A stretch of 64,000 nucleotides of DNA, from the NCBI GenBank assembly GCA_016196065.1, contig JACPYL010000010.1:620001-684000 (forward strand). Reading direction: 5' to 3'. The DNA is from Acidobacteriota bacterium (GTDB lineage: Bacteria; Acidobacteriota; Terriglobia; Terriglobales; Acidobacteriaceae). Positions 44,062 to 54,231 of this stretch are shown piece after piece (the first letter of the stretch is position 1; the number at the start of each line of letters is the position of its first letter). The translations under genes were made by a program, and so were the position numbers. The notes under the pieces are model-generated. The model did not search any database and was not told the DNA's origin. It worked only from the letters and a program-made list of their open reading frames with translations.

Positions 44062-46443
44062 GTGTCCAGAAAATCGATGGTGGTCTATCTATCCGCATTA
44101 GCTGTCGTGCTGTTTTCCGCGCTGGCGAACGCGCAGAGCGCCGGTGACGCGAAGATCAAAGTTCTCCGCTTTGCGGGTCCGTCCGCAGCGGGGATTCTTT
44201 TTCAAGGCCAGCCTTCGCTTGTCCACGTGGGAGAGCGACTCGGCGAATGGACGCTGATGGAGATTGCCAGCGACGCGAAGGGGGTGCCCGCTTCCGCCAT
44301 TCTGGAAGATTTCACGAGCCAGACGGGACATCTGCTGGTCGTCGATCTGCGGGGAGTACGGCTCGATTTGCCGAAATCTCTCGAGTCAACTTCGGAAGAT
44401 CCGGCCAAGCTCTACCTCGGGCACACACTTGCCGAGATTATGAATAGCGCTTCCGACCTGTTGGGCGATCAGATTTTGGCGAAGAGGGGCGATCCTGACT
44501 ACGAGGAGATCGCTGGAATTTTTGCTCCGATTCGCAAGATGCAGACATACAGTTTCGTGGGCACTCCTGAATCCATCGACAAGATCGGCTTCCAGTATGG
44601 TGGGCGCACACCTGAATTCGATCCCGCTCCGTACTACCCGCCGATCAACGAGATTCGCCGGCAGGGAAAAGTATGGGACGGCCTGGTGGGCGGTTACTTG
44701 CCGGTTGTGCGGTTCGTTTATCCGGAGTCTCCCGGCAATTGGACGGAGATGATTTCCTTCGCGCCGTTGCGAATTTCAAACGGCAACAACCGCATTCAAC
44801 CCGCCTGGTACCGGATCGTGCACGTCGAAGACGGCGCGATGAAATGGGTTCACTACATCGACTCGTACCATCCCTTCCCGCCACGAACGGAATACGATGC
44901 CAAGGTTTTCTACCGCGACCTAGTGGATCTGCACGACGGATGGCAGCGGATGCTGGCGCCGGGGATGAAGATTGATGTCCCCGATGAGCGCGTCGGCAAC
45001 ATGGCGCGGTTCGCCCTCGTGCGGGACATGATGACGCGAGTCGCCGACTTTCCGAAATATGGCGTGGTCGACAAGGACTATGCGGGCAGCGAGCACGACG
45101 GGTTCCCGGACACATTCAACGTCGACACGGCGGCCATGCTGGAATGGGGACTGATCGATCGAGCGGGGCGCTATATCGACAACTATTTCGGAGAGTTCGT
45201 CCGCGACGATGGGTCCATCCTCTACCGCGGCCCGGAAACAGGGCAGTACGGGCGGATGCTGACGGTGCTCGCGCAATTTGCGAACTATGGCGGCGACCCG
45301 GCTCTGCTCATCAAGCGCAGGAGCCGCATCGATGGCGTGACGAAACTTTTGCTTGGCCTGCGGGAGAAAGCGAAGCAGTTGCCGAAGAGCGATCCCGCCT
45401 ACGGAATGATCGCGGGATGGAGCGAGGCTGACGCATGCCTTGATGCCGATCCGCCGCGCTACATGCAACCCTATTTCTCGAACAGCACAGAAGCAGCGCG
45501 GGGATTCCGGGATCTTGGACAAGTGTGGGTCAAGATCGGACAGCAGACCAAGAACGAAGAGTTGAGCGCATGGGGCAAACGCCTGGTTGCGGAATCGAAG
45601 GAATTGCAGGCCGACATCCAGAATGCGATCACGAAGTCGTATCTGAAAGTGGATGGCGAGACCATTCTGCCCTCCATTGCGGGAGTGAAGGAACCGTTCC
45701 ACGTGGTCGTGCCGCGCGATAATTCAGACCCGCAGTTTCGTTCCTACCGAGCGTATATGGAGATGTTGCACTCCGGCATCCTGTCCAAAGATGAAGTGGC
45801 GTCGATTGTGCAGTACCGCTCGAAACATCACGACGTAATTCTGGGAGTGCCGACCGCATACGGTTACAAGACTGGCGCGATGGCCGGCTTCCTGTCCTAT
45901 GGCTATGCTTACGGGTTGATCCAGCACGACATGACTCGCGAAGCGTTGCTGTTGATGTATTCCGTGATGGCGCATCAGTTCACGCGCGGCACGTGGACCG
46001 CGCCCGAGACGCGTCCAGTCTTCGACGAGAGTCCGGCCGCTCCATATTGCACGCCCGCACAGTTAGCGGTCGCGATGATGACGCGATGGATCCTGGTCTT
46101 TGAAGATCCGATGGCAGAGACACTCTGGCTCGGGAAAGCGATCCCGAGGCAGTGGTTCGAAGACGGCAAGAAGATTTCTGTATCGGGAGCACCGACACGC
46201 TGGGGAAAAATCGGATTGTCGATGGAGTCGCATCTGAAGCAAGGCGAGATCGTGGCAACAATCGACCTGCCGAAAAATCAGTTTGGAGCGACGACGAAAT
46301 TGCGGCTGCGAACGCCAGGCCAACGACAGTTGAAGTCGGTAACTCTGAATGGCAAGACGTGGACTGAATTTGATCCAGCGCAGGAGAGCATTACGATTCC
46401 GGCGGGGAGTACGGGAGTGGTCAAGATCGTGGCAAGGTACTAG
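44062..46443 (+). CDS. Exported protein with (alpha/alpha)6 hairpin-glycosidase-like core
   Basis: A 793-residue exported protein with a leader of ~25 residues (MVVYLSALAVVLFSALANAQ). The N-terminal ~280 residues are beta-like. The middle and C-terminal part (about 300-690) is helical with Asp/Trp/Tyr-rich loops (DYAGSEHDGFPDTFNVDTA, SILYRGPETGQYGRMLT, GMIAGWSEADACLD) as in six-hairpin glycosidases, and a final beta domain closes it. I cannot identify the GH family or catalytic acids. The GTG at 44062 has GGGGAG five bases upstream; an ATG five codons later is an alternative. Confidence 0.7.
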   Translation: MSRKSMVVYLSALAVVLFSALANAQSAGDAKIKVLRFAGPSAAGILFQGQPSLVHVGERLGEWTLMEIASDAKGVPASAILEDFTSQTGHLLVVDLRGVRLDLPKSLESTSEDPAKLYLGHTLAEIMNSASDLLGDQILAKRGDPDYEEIAGIFAPIRKMQTYSFVGTPESIDKIGFQYGGRTPEFDPAPYYPPINEIRRQGKVWDGLVGGYLPVVRFVYPESPGNWTEMISFAPLRISNGNNRIQPAWYRIVHVEDGAMKWVHYIDSYHPFPPRTEYDAKVFYRDLVDLHDGWQRMLAPGMKIDVPDERVGNMARFALVRDMMTRVADFPKYGVVDKDYAGSEHDGFPDTFNVDTAAMLEWGLIDRAGRYIDNYFGEFVRDDGSILYRGPETGQYGRMLTVLAQFANYGGDPALLIKRRSRIDGVTKLLLGLREKAKQLPKSDPAYGMIAGWSEADACLDADPPRYMQPYFSNSTEAARGFRDLGQVWVKIGQQTKNEELSAWGKRLVAESKELQADIQNAITKSYLKVDGETILPSIAGVKEPFHVVVPRDNSDPQFRSYRAYMEMLHSGILSKDEVASIVQYRSKHHDVILGVPTAYGYKTGAMAGFLSYGYAYGLIQHDMTREALLLMYSVMAHQFTRGTWTAPETRPVFDESPAAPYCTPAQLAVAMMTRWILVFEDPMAETLWLGKAIPRQWFEDGKKISVSGAPTRWGKIGLSMESHLKQGEIVATIDLPKNQFGATTKLRLRTPGQRQLKSVTLNGKTWTEFDPAQESITIPAGSTGVVKIVARY

Positions 46444-46486
46444 CAAGCATCAACGGCGGACCACGGGTAAAGAAGAAATTGGCAGG

Positions 46487-46534
46487 CGAGAGCGAACCAC
46501 GAACCACTAGCCACTAATCACGAACCACTGATTT
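46487..46534. repeat. CGAACCACTAGCCACTAATC repeat after the chemotaxis operon
   Basis: CGAACCACGAACCACTAGCC and ACTAATCACGAACCACTGAT are two related copies in direct order, of the CTAGCCAC family. They lie between convergent genes (44062-46443 and cheX). Confidence 0.5.
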
Positions 46535-46535
46535 G

Positions 46536-47030
46536 TCACCCGGCGACGGCGTGTTCCGCGACTCCGCTGGGGTGATAGCGCAGGGCGACATTCATGAAGA
46601 CGGTCCCGCTGGTGGTATTGAAGCACATCACGAGGGCTTCTGTGTCTTCGCTGCTTTTGGTGCCGTGCTCGGTCGTGAGCATGTGCGGGGGATGAACGCG
46701 GAAGTGGAATCCCTGGTCGTTCAATGTGGTGACCGCGTTGCCGATAATCTGGTTGGCAAGTTCGCAGACGGTTTCGCGGACCAGGTCGTTGGTCTGGGGC
46801 AACTCCTCGCCGGCCATGCAACTGGCTACTTTCACGGCCACTTCGGGGGCCAGGTCAAAAATGATGCGGCCTTCGATGTCGCCGGTCAGGCAGATTTCGG
46901 CGGCCACGCCCCGGCGTCGATAAGCCTCTTCTTCCATACTGAGGTTTTCGACGGACGTAGGACCTTGCAGTCCCTGGGCGAGGACCGCATCCGCCGAGTT
47001 GATGAACGGCTGGATCAGCTCCATGCGCAT
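46536..47030 (-). CDS. cheX: CheX/CheC-type phosphatase
   Basis: A 164-residue protein. The conserved CheC/CheX/FliY-type block is visible at LVRETVCELANQIIGNAVTT, which carries the Glu and Asn used to strip the phosphoryl group from CheY-P. The IEGRIIFDLAPEVAVKVA strand also fits. Starts at ATG 47030 with AGGAG nine bases upstream, only four bases after the cheY-type stop, so the two are probably translationally linked. It is the last gene of the chemotaxis operon. CheX rather than CheC is preferred by length and single active-site motif. Confidence 0.88.
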   Translation of the reverse strand: MRMELIQPFINSADAVLAQGLQGPTSVENLSMEEEAYRRRGVAAEICLTGDIEGRIIFDLAPEVAVKVASCMAGEELPQTNDLVRETVCELANQIIGNAVTTLNDQGFHFRVHPPHMLTTEHGTKSSEDTEALVMCFNTTSGTVFMNVALRYHPSGVAEHAVAG

Positions 47031-47034
47031 CGGA

Positions 47035-47475
47035 CTAGGCTCCTGCTCCAGCGGTGCGGGCTGCAGCCCCATCATCCTTCATGACGTACTTGATCACTTC
47101 ATACAGGACTTCGGGCTTCACCGGCTTCTGCACGAAATGCCGTGCGCCGCGCTGCAATGCGGCGACGATATTTTCCTGGTAGCCGACGGAAGAGACCATC
47201 ACGATGCGCGCATCGGGATGCTCGCGGACGATTTTTTCCGCCGCCTCAATGCCTTCCATCTGCGGCATAGTGATATCCATGAGAACGATGTCGGGCGAGA
47301 CCCGATCGTATTCGCTGATGGCGGTTATTCCGTCTCCGGCCTCGCCTGCGATTTGTCCGCCAAATGACTCCACCATGCGGGCAAGATTCTTGCGGGCGAA
47401 AACAGAGTCGTCCACAATCAGGTAGCGAACGGGTTGTCCGTCTTCGCTCCGTTTTACGGGCGCAAACTGTTCCAT
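47035..47475 (-). CDS. cheY: CheY-type response regulator
   Basis: A 146-residue receiver-only protein. It has RYLIVDDSVFARKNL, the Asp in DIVLMDITMPQM, the Ser/Thr switch in IVMVSSVGY and the Lys in FVQKPVKPE. It should be phosphorylated by the adjacent CheA and reset by CheX. The ATG at 47475 has GGGGAG upstream. The N terminus has ~15 residues before the fold, and the C-terminal KDDGAAARTAGAGA tail is extra to the core. Confidence 0.93.
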   Translation of the reverse strand: MEQFAPVKRSEDGQPVRYLIVDDSVFARKNLARMVESFGGQIAGEAGDGITAISEYDRVSPDIVLMDITMPQMEGIEAAEKIVREHPDARIVMVSSVGYQENIVAALQRGARHFVQKPVKPEVLYEVIKYVMKDDGAAARTAGAGA

Positions 47476-47531
47476 GACACTTCTCCCCTCCTAAGCAATA
47501 TCACGGGATATCCACCTTTCGGTAGGTAACC

Positions 47532-48632
47532 CTAGTTACTTCCGGCACTAGTCGTCCGGCCATGACCCGAGTCTGCCTTGGTCCGTTCGGGCGCGCTTTG
47601 TGCTTGTAAGGTATTCGGTAAGTCTTCCAGGTGAACGACCCTGGTTACAAAACCCCTGTCAATGGCCGCTTTTGGCATGCCATAGACCACGCAGGACTCT
47701 TCGCTCTGCGCGATTGTGACCCCTCCGGCAGCCCGTACTGCGCCCAGACCGGATGCCCCATCGTCGCCCATTCCCGTCATGATTACAGCGACGCCTTGCG
47801 AGCCAAACTCTTCCGCCATGCTGCGAAACAACACGTCTACCGAAGGGCGATGCCCATTGACGGGCGCGTCTTCGGTCAAAATGACGACGTTTCCCAATGG
47901 CAGTTTCTTTACCTTGATATGCCGGTTGCCCGGGCAGATCAGGACGCGTCCCGCCAGCAGCAGGTCGCCGGATTGGGCTTCCTTGACGCGAATCGCACAG
48001 GTTTCATCGAGCCGCTTGGCAAACATCTCGGTAAAGCCGTCCGGCATGTGCTGGACGACCAGGATGCTGCCTGGAAATTCCGCCGGAAGTTGTGAGAAAA
48101 GAAATTGCAGTGCGTTCGGCCCGCCTGTGGAAACTCCGATCGCAATGACGCGCGAGGGTGCGCCGGTTCGAGCCGACCCTGCCTTCTGACCACGTTGTAA
48201 CCCCTCGGGCACCTGACGGGCGCGAAAGCTCTTGCTCTGGGCTGCAGCTTTGATCTTGCCGATCAGTTCGTTGGCGATCTCAGGCATGCGCGCCGATACG
48301 TCGGCGGGTTTGGCAACAAAGTCGAACGCGCCGAGCCCCAACGCTTTTAGGGTGATCGATGCACCTGCGGTGCTGTGCGAGCTGACCACAATTACGGGAA
48401 GCCGCCAGCGCCGCATGATTTCTTTCAGCGTGTCGATGCCATTCAGGCCCGGCATTTCCAGATCGAGCGTGATGACATGAGGCGACAACTCTTCAATTTT
48501 CTTCAGGCCAAAGTTTCCGTCCATGGCCGTGCCAACGACTTCGATGGAGTCGTCGCGTTCCAGGATCTTCGGAATCAGCTTGCGCATGAGTGCGGAGTCG
48601 TCCACTACCAGCACGCGTACGGGATTGCTCAT
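47532..48632 (-). CDS. cheB: Chemotaxis response regulator/methylesterase CheB
   Basis: A 366-residue protein with a receiver domain (residues 1-125; phospho-Asp in ITLDLEMPGLNG) and a C-terminal methylesterase domain (~165-355). The catalytic Ser is in AIGVSTGGPNAL, the His in VVQHMPDGFT and the Asp in MTGMGDDGASGLGA. It removes or deamidates glutamyl methyl esters on chemoreceptors. The ATG at 48632 overlaps the cheA stop by four bases (ATGA) and has GGGAGG upstream. It lies ahead of cheY and cheX. Confidence 0.97.
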   Translation of the reverse strand: MSNPVRVLVVDDSALMRKLIPKILERDDSIEVVGTAMDGNFGLKKIEELSPHVITLDLEMPGLNGIDTLKEIMRRWRLPVIVVSSHSTAGASITLKALGLGAFDFVAKPADVSARMPEIANELIGKIKAAAQSKSFRARQVPEGLQRGQKAGSARTGAPSRVIAIGVSTGGPNALQFLFSQLPAEFPGSILVVQHMPDGFTEMFAKRLDETCAIRVKEAQSGDLLLAGRVLICPGNRHIKVKKLPLGNVVILTEDAPVNGHRPSVDVLFRSMAEEFGSQGVAVIMTGMGDDGASGLGAVRAAGGVTIAQSEESCVVYGMPKAAIDRGFVTRVVHLEDLPNTLQAQSAPERTKADSGHGRTTSAGSN

Positions 48633-50770
48633 GCGTGCCCTCCCGCCGTGTGGTGCGCCTGCGGTGCAATTTTGGGCACGGTTCGCAGCAAACCTGCAAG
48701 CCGGCTGTCGGCTGCCCGGCCGCCCGCCTTGGTGAAGCGTTCCACCAGCGCGAGCAGGTTGAGGATCAGGACCACGCGGCCATCGCCGAGAATCGACGCG
48801 CCACTGATCAGGTCGGTTGCAATCGACTGGTCGTCGATCGCCTTGATGACGAGTTCTTCTTCGCCTACCAGGTCGTCGACGATCAAGCCAAACTTGCGGT
48901 CGCCGCTACTGGTGACGAGCACAAAGATCTTGTCTCTCGCGGAGGCAGTCCCCGGTTGCGGGGGTGCTCCCAGGCGCAAGAGCGGCAGCACCTGATTGCG
49001 CAGTTGCAGCACTTCGTAATTCTCGACTTGATGGACCTGGTCTTCCGTGGTGCGGGTAATCTCTACCACCGAGTTCAATGAAATCGCGTAGAGCCTCTGC
49101 TCCACTTTAAACAGCAGCGCTTTGATAATGGCCAGCGTGAGCGGCAGACGCAGCCGGAAGGTGGTGCCGCGGCCCGCTTCGGTTTCGATCTGTACCGTGC
49201 CCTTCAAGCGTTCCATCACGCTATGCACGACGTCCAGACCAACTCCGCGACCTGAAAGCTCCGTGATTTCGGCTGCCGTGCTGAAGCCGGGGCGAAGAAT
49301 GAGTTCGACCGTCTGCGCATCGCTGAGTATGGTTGCTTCTTCCGCAGTCAGCAGACCCTGCGAGAGCGCACGCTGGCGCACTTTGGTGATTTCAATGCCG
49401 TGTCCATCGTCAGAGACTTCGATCACGACCTGGTTGCCCTGGTGATACGCGTTCAGGCGCAGCGTTCCCTGCCCACGTTTCCCAGCGCGCACGCGCTCTT
49501 CGGAAGTTTCGATGCCGTGTCCGATGGCATTGCGCACTAAGTGAGTGAGCGGTTCGGCGAGTGCATCGAGAATGCGCTTGTCGAGATCGGTGTCGGCACC
49601 CTTCACAACGAGTTCAATATCTTTCCCGCACTGCCGGGCGACGTCGCGCACGACGCGTGGAAAGCGGCGGAAAAGTTGTTCGACCGGAACCATGCGGATT
49701 TTCATCACCGAGCGTTGCAGATCGTTCAGCGCGCGCGCCTGAAAGGCCATGACATCGGAAAACTTGCCGCGGAGATCGTCCTTCGGAAAGCGCTCTCCAA
49801 ATTCGTTCAAGGTCTGCTGCCACATCGATTTTGCGAGGATGAGTTCGCCGACCAGGTTGAGTACAGTATCGATCTTTTCGGCATCGACTCGCAGCGTGTT
49901 GTCGGTGGTCGGAGAGGCGACTGTCGCCGCCGATTCCTCGGACGGGACATGCGTCGCAACTTCCCGCGACGGTGCGGCCGCCGGGCCCTCGGTCTCCGGT
50001 TCCGGAGAAGCCACCGCGGGGGTGCCAGAGGAAACTTTTCCTTTCCAGAGCACGACCTTGGCACTTTGCGCGATGGTCGGAATCCGGCATTTAGCTCGAA
50101 TCACTTCGGCGGATTTTTCCGAAGCCAGTGCAATCTCCAACTGGCTGACGACCGCCTCTTTCTCGGGATAGATGGCCAGCACTTCTCCTAAAGAAGACAG
50201 TGCCACCTGGATGAGCTGGCGGGCAGCGATGGGCATGGCGCATTGCGCATCGAGCTGCACGCGAATGTGGTATACGCGCCGGCCTTCGCTGACTGCGCGA
50301 TCGATGGTGACTTGTTCGTATTCTGACCAGGGCGTGACCGTCACCACTCGCTTGCTGGGCTTCTTTTCAGCCGCCTTGGCTGCGCTGGGATGTGCCAATC
50401 GGGCAATCTCGGCGCGCAACGGTCCGATATCGGGAGTCTTCTTCTGATTTCGATAGGCTTCCAGCAACGCGACAAAAACGTCAGCCGCGCGCAGGGCGAC
50501 GTCGGGCACGAATGGATTGGCCTCAGGGTTTTCCAGGGTCAGGACATCTTCGAATTCGTGTGCCAGTTCGCTGAGTTCGTTGAACCCGCAGGCCGCCGCG
50601 TCTCCCTTGAGAGTGTGGACCGTCCGCCGGATGCCGCGCAGCGTTTCCGCGTCGCCTGGCGACTTCTCGAGCACCAGCGCCTGCTCGTTGAGAGCCTGGA
50701 CGAGTTCCCCGGCACTCTCAAAAAACAAGTCGTGCAGCTCGGACATCCGGTCATCGGGGGGAGACGTCAC
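48629..50770 (-). CDS. cheA: Chemotaxis histidine kinase CheA
   Basis: A 713-residue kinase. P1 holds the phospho-His in RRTVHTLKGDAAACGF (His52). A region ~150-280 has a P2-like/other fold of its own and is not the standard CheY-binding type. Dimerisation, ATPase (N box HLVRNAIGHGIE, G1 SDDGHGIEI, G2 GRGVGLDVV) and CheW-like C-terminal domains follow. A Pro/Glu/Ser-rich linker (~255-300) splits the P2-like part from the kinase core. The GTG start at 50770 overlaps the cheR stop by four bases (GTGA) and has GAGGTG upstream. Confidence 0.97.
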   Translation of the reverse strand: MTSPPDDRMSELHDLFFESAGELVQALNEQALVLEKSPGDAETLRGIRRTVHTLKGDAAACGFNELSELAHEFEDVLTLENPEANPFVPDVALRAADVFVALLEAYRNQKKTPDIGPLRAEIARLAHPSAAKAAEKKPSKRVVTVTPWSEYEQVTIDRAVSEGRRVYHIRVQLDAQCAMPIAARQLIQVALSSLGEVLAIYPEKEAVVSQLEIALASEKSAEVIRAKCRIPTIAQSAKVVLWKGKVSSGTPAVASPEPETEGPAAAPSREVATHVPSEESAATVASPTTDNTLRVDAEKIDTVLNLVGELILAKSMWQQTLNEFGERFPKDDLRGKFSDVMAFQARALNDLQRSVMKIRMVPVEQLFRRFPRVVRDVARQCGKDIELVVKGADTDLDKRILDALAEPLTHLVRNAIGHGIETSEERVRAGKRGQGTLRLNAYHQGNQVVIEVSDDGHGIEITKVRQRALSQGLLTAEEATILSDAQTVELILRPGFSTAAEITELSGRGVGLDVVHSVMERLKGTVQIETEAGRGTTFRLRLPLTLAIIKALLFKVEQRLYAISLNSVVEITRTTEDQVHQVENYEVLQLRNQVLPLLRLGAPPQPGTASARDKIFVLVTSSGDRKFGLIVDDLVGEEELVIKAIDDQSIATDLISGASILGDGRVVLILNLLALVERFTKAGGRAADSRLAGLLRTVPKIAPQAHHTAGGHA

Positions 50771-51669
50771 CCATTCACCTCAATGCGTTGGTAAGCGGTT
50801 CCCGCGTTGTGGTGCACCATCTGGAACTTTTCACTCAGTCCGCGCAGGGTCTCCGCGTGGCCGACAAAAAGGTATCCTTGCGGGTTCAGACAGCGATAGA
50901 ACTTTTCCACCAGCCGCTTCTGTTCCGCTTCGTCGAAGTACATCATTACGTTGCGGCAGAAAATCACATCGTTGCGCTGGGGCAGATATTCGGTCTTGAG
51001 ATTGTGAAAGTCGAAGTGGATTAGTTCTTTTAATCCCTTCTTGATTACGTAGCGGTCGCCTACTTTGTCGAAGTAGCGCAGCCGGGAACCATAGTCCACT
51101 GTCGACATCTGGTGTTCGTTGTAAAAGCCTTCCTGGGCGGCGCGCAGGACGGAATAGCTGATGTCGCTGGCGAGGATCTCCAGACGCCACGGCGCCGGAA
51201 TCAACGGCTTCGGGAAAGTGTTTTCGTGCGCGATGGGATTGCGCAGATGGTAATAAGCAAGCGCGTCCGCGATCATCATCGCCATCGTGTACGGCTCTTG
51301 TCCGGTGGAGCATCCCGCGCTCCAGAGGCGAAGGCTGTAGTCATGGCGTTCGTGCTTACGCCGCAGAATGTCTTCCAGAGCGTCCCGCTGGAACAGTTCA
51401 AGCTGGGCCTTGTTGCGGAAGAAGCTGGTTTCGTTGACGGTCAGGTTTTCCAGCAGAATGGCCAATTCCGCCTTGCCCTGTTGGCTGATCAATAACCGGT
51501 AGTAGCTGTAGAAAGAATCGAGCTGGCATTCTTTCAGGCGCCGTTGCAGGCGGTCCTCAAGAAAATGAGTGCGCCGCTCGTCGAAATGCATGCCACATTC
51601 CTGGTAGATCAGCGCCTGCAACAGCTTCAGTTCGGACTCCGTGAGCAAAGGCGCTTCGCTTGTATTCAT
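50767..51669 (-). CDS. cheR: Chemotaxis protein methyltransferase CheR
   Basis: A 300-residue SAM-dependent methyltransferase that methylates glutamates of chemoreceptors. The N-terminal helical domain is followed by the SAM-binding strand RLWSAGCSTGQEPYTMAMM, the EILASDISYSVLRAAQEGFY segment and FCRNVMMYFDEAEQ. No TPR extension is present. The ATG at 51669 is taken; ahead of it a frame reaches 51741 but overlaps cheW. Ribosome site weak, so coupling to cheW is likely. Confidence 0.95.
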   Translation of the reverse strand: MNTSEAPLLTESELKLLQALIYQECGMHFDERRTHFLEDRLQRRLKECQLDSFYSYYRLLISQQGKAELAILLENLTVNETSFFRNKAQLELFQRDALEDILRRKHERHDYSLRLWSAGCSTGQEPYTMAMMIADALAYYHLRNPIAHENTFPKPLIPAPWRLEILASDISYSVLRAAQEGFYNEHQMSTVDYGSRLRYFDKVGDRYVIKKGLKELIHFDFHNLKTEYLPQRNDVIFCRNVMMYFDEAEQKRLVEKFYRCLNPQGYLFVGHAETLRGLSEKFQMVHHNAGTAYQRIEVNG

Positions 51670-51688
51670 GATTGGTCGCGTGCCAGTG

Positions 51689-52204
51689 TTATTTTTTCCC
51701 GGCGACTGCGCTTTGCGCCGCCGCTTTGCCGGTAGTGCCAACTGCGGTGTCCGATGCCGATTCCGGAGTAGCGGTCTGCCGGAATTCCAATATCTTTCCT
51801 ACGTCGAGCAGGATGATGAGCCGTCCCAGGTATTTCCCCAGCCCGGTTACGCAGTCCAACCCGCCTTCCTGCATCATGCCAGGGGCAGGTTCGATTTCGG
51901 ATTCGGGAATCTTGATGACTTCGGAGGCCTCGTCCACGATCATTCCGGCCAGTCGCCCTTTGTGTTCGACCACCAGAATCCGGCTGCGACGGTGCAGAGG
52001 AGTCGCACTCTTACCGAAGCGTTTATGCAGGTCGAGTACGGAAACGATCTTGCCGCGCAGGTTGATGACTCCCTCCATGTAAGCGGGAGCATCCGGCACG
52101 GCCGTAATTTCTGGTACGCGCACGATTTCGTGCAGGGACGCGATGGGTATGCCGTAGGTTTCGCGTCCTACTCGGAAACCTACGACTTGGGTTTCCCGGC
52201 TCAT
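51689..52204 (-). CDS. cheW: Chemotaxis adaptor CheW
   Basis: A 171-residue adaptor joining receptor and CheA. It has the CheW fold: VVGFRVGRETYGIPIASLHE, RVPEITAVPDAPAYMEGVIN, LRGKIVSVLDL and RILVVEHKGRLAGMIVDEA. The C-terminal ~30 residues are Ala/Thr/Lys-rich and beyond the fold. The ATG at 52204 lies three bases after the MCP stop. It is the second chemotaxis gene of the operon. Confidence 0.95.
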   Translation of the reverse strand: MSRETQVVGFRVGRETYGIPIASLHEIVRVPEITAVPDAPAYMEGVINLRGKIVSVLDLHKRFGKSATPLHRRSRILVVEHKGRLAGMIVDEASEVIKIPESEIEPAPGMMQEGGLDCVTGLGKYLGRLIILLDVGKILEFRQTATPESASDTAVGTTGKAAAQSAVAGKK

Positions 52205-52207
52205 AGG

Positions 52208-54181
52208 CTACTGGCGCCCTCCAGCGGTGGCATGGCGGGCCGCGCCCCGGGACATGCTGGACGTGCCTTCACCCGGCCGTAATGAAAAAGTATCCATCGA
52301 GCCGAGCAGGTCGCGCGACATCTTTGACATCTGTTCCGCCGAAGCGGCCAGTTCTGTCGAACCCGAAGTCGAGTTCTGCACAAGTTCCCGCATGCGTTCC
52401 ATGGCTTTCACGACCGCTTGTGCTCCCGAAGCCTGTTCTTCGACCGCGGAATTGATTTCGTGCGTAATCTCGTTCAGGCGAGTGGTGGCACGGGCAATCT
52501 GCGACGAACCATGCGACTGTTCGTTGGTGGCGGCGCCGATTTCCTGCGCAAACTTGTAAACCTCGGTGACGACGTTCGAAATCTTGCGCAGTGCACCGTT
52601 GAGGTCTTGTCCCAGATTCAAGCCTTCGTTCACGATCGCGGTGCTCTTTTCCATGTTGTCGACCGCGCGTCGTGCTTCTTTCTGGATGCTCTGGATCAAT
52701 TCCGAAATTTCCTTCGTGGACTGAGCCGACTTCTCTGCCAGCTTGCGTACTTCATCGGCCACAACGGCAAATCCAAGCCCATGCTCACCGGCGCGAGCTG
52801 CTTCGATGGCGGCATTCAACGCCAGCAGGTTGGTTTGTTCGGCGAGATCGTCGATCACCTCGACAATCTTGCCGATGTTGTCGGCGCGCGAACCCAGTGC
52901 GTCGATGATTTCGCCCGAGGAACGAATCGTAGTGTTGATACGGTTCAAACCATCGGTGGCTTTTTCCATGGTCCCAATCCCGCTATGGACTTCTTCGCGA
53001 GAACGGTTGGAGATGTCGAGCAGCACTTTGGCTGTGTCCGCGACCCGTTGGATCGAGGTCACCATCTGATCGATGGACGCAGAAGTCTCGCTGACACTGG
53101 ACGCCTGCGTCTGCGTGCTCTTCACCATGTTCTGCACGTTAACGCTCATCTCGTGCATGGTGCTGGTGACTTCATCGATTGCGGAAGAAGTCTGCAGACT
53201 GTTCTTGGCCGATTCGTCGGACGCGCCGGCGACCTGCGTAGAGGCGCTGGCGACCTGGGAAGCGGCGTCGCGCACATTGCGCACCAGTCCCCGAAGGCCG
53301 TCCACCATCTTTGTAAAGGCATTGCCGAGCGTGTCATTGGCCGAACGAGGTTGGACGTCGACGGTGAGGTTTCCACCCGCGATGGCCTCGGATACGGCTG
53401 CCATTTCACGCAAGTACTTGACCATGGTGTCAAAGGTGCGAGCCAGTTGCCCGATTTCATCCTGTCCCTTGACGTCAATGTTATGTTCCAGATCGCCGGA
53501 ATCGCCGATCTGCTGGGCCACGTGGATGAGGCGATTGAGCGGATCCGTGATTCCTTTCGAAGTGCGGTAGGCAATCATCGTCCCGACGCCGAGAGCGACC
53601 AATGCGATGAGCAGAGTGATGGCGACCGTGAATGTGGCCTGCCATTCGTCCGAGCGGCGACGCTCTTCCAACAGCTTGAGGTTGAATTGATCAACCTGGT
53701 CGAGCACTTCGCTGGAGCGCGACACCCACGAGCCGGGATCCTTCTGCAAATAGAAGATCTGCAGTTCGGCGACGGTGGCATTGCCGCTGTCCACTTGACG
53801 GCGCTTTTCCACCAGTGGAGTCGCGAATTCATTGCCCCAACCCTGCTCGAACTGCTGTACCTTCTCGAGGCTCGAGCGTTGTTGGTCGTTGGTCGCGAGA
53901 CCCTGGGCACGACGCAGAGCGTCCGTCAGACGGCGGATGCCGTCATTCATCTTCTCCACGTCGCGCGTGTCACCGCTCAACAGGTAGTTCTGGAGATGGA
54001 GACGGTTCTGCATCATTTCGAAGCGGACCGTGGACGTGGCCTGCGTCATGTCCATGGAGTGTTGCGCGGCGGTCTTAGTTTCGTGCTCGCGCCACACGGC
54101 AAACAGAATTACCATCGCTAAAATCAGGACGGTCGCGAGAACGCCTCCGAAACTCAGGTAAAGCTTTTTTCCAATGTTCAT
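52208..54181 (-). CDS. Methyl-accepting chemotaxis protein
   Basis: A 657-residue chemoreceptor. Membrane helices are at ~9-28 and ~185-207, enclosing a ~155-residue periplasmic helical sensor (4HB/CHASE3-like). A HAMP domain follows (~208-262, with [20 protein letters not shown]), a second HAMP-like stretch (~265-315), then the long signalling domain whose tip holds [19 protein letters not shown] (near residue ~445). There is no C-terminal NWETF-type pentapeptide; the end is a Ser/Ala/Gly-rich tail. The ATG is at 54181. Ligand unknown. It is followed by cheW. Confidence 0.95.
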   Translation of the reverse strand: MNIGKKLYLSFGGVLATVLILAMVILFAVWREHETKTAAQHSMDMTQATSTVRFEMMQNRLHLQNYLLSGDTRDVEKMNDGIRRLTDALRRAQGLATNDQQRSSLEKVQQFEQGWGNEFATPLVEKRRQVDSGNATVAELQIFYLQKDPGSWVSRSSEVLDQVDQFNLKLLEERRRSDEWQATFTVAITLLIALVALGVGTMIAYRTSKGITDPLNRLIHVAQQIGDSGDLEHNIDVKGQDEIGQLARTFDTMVKYLREMAAVSEAIAGGNLTVDVQPRSANDTLGNAFTKMVDGLRGLVRNVRDAASQVASASTQVAGASDESAKNSLQTSSAIDEVTSTMHEMSVNVQNMVKSTQTQASSVSETSASIDQMVTSIQRVADTAKVLLDISNRSREEVHSGIGTMEKATDGLNRINTTIRSSGEIIDALGSRADNIGKIVEVIDDLAEQTNLLALNAAIEAARAGEHGLGFAVVADEVRKLAEKSAQSTKEISELIQSIQKEARRAVDNMEKSTAIVNEGLNLGQDLNGALRKISNVVTEVYKFAQEIGAATNEQSHGSSQIARATTRLNEITHEINSAVEEQASGAQAVVKAMERMRELVQNSTSGSTELAASAEQMSKMSRDLLGSMDTFSLRPGEGTSSMSRGAARHATAGGRQ

Positions 54182-54231
54182 ACGCTTTTCATCCTCTGCC
54201 CGGGGGCAGCGAGCGGGAATCGATTTTTCAT

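Noticed and set aside
52418-54121. Plus-strand open frame (567 codons) opposite the chemoreceptor gene
   Set aside because: Shadow of the MCP coding sequence; composition is typical of an antisense frame.
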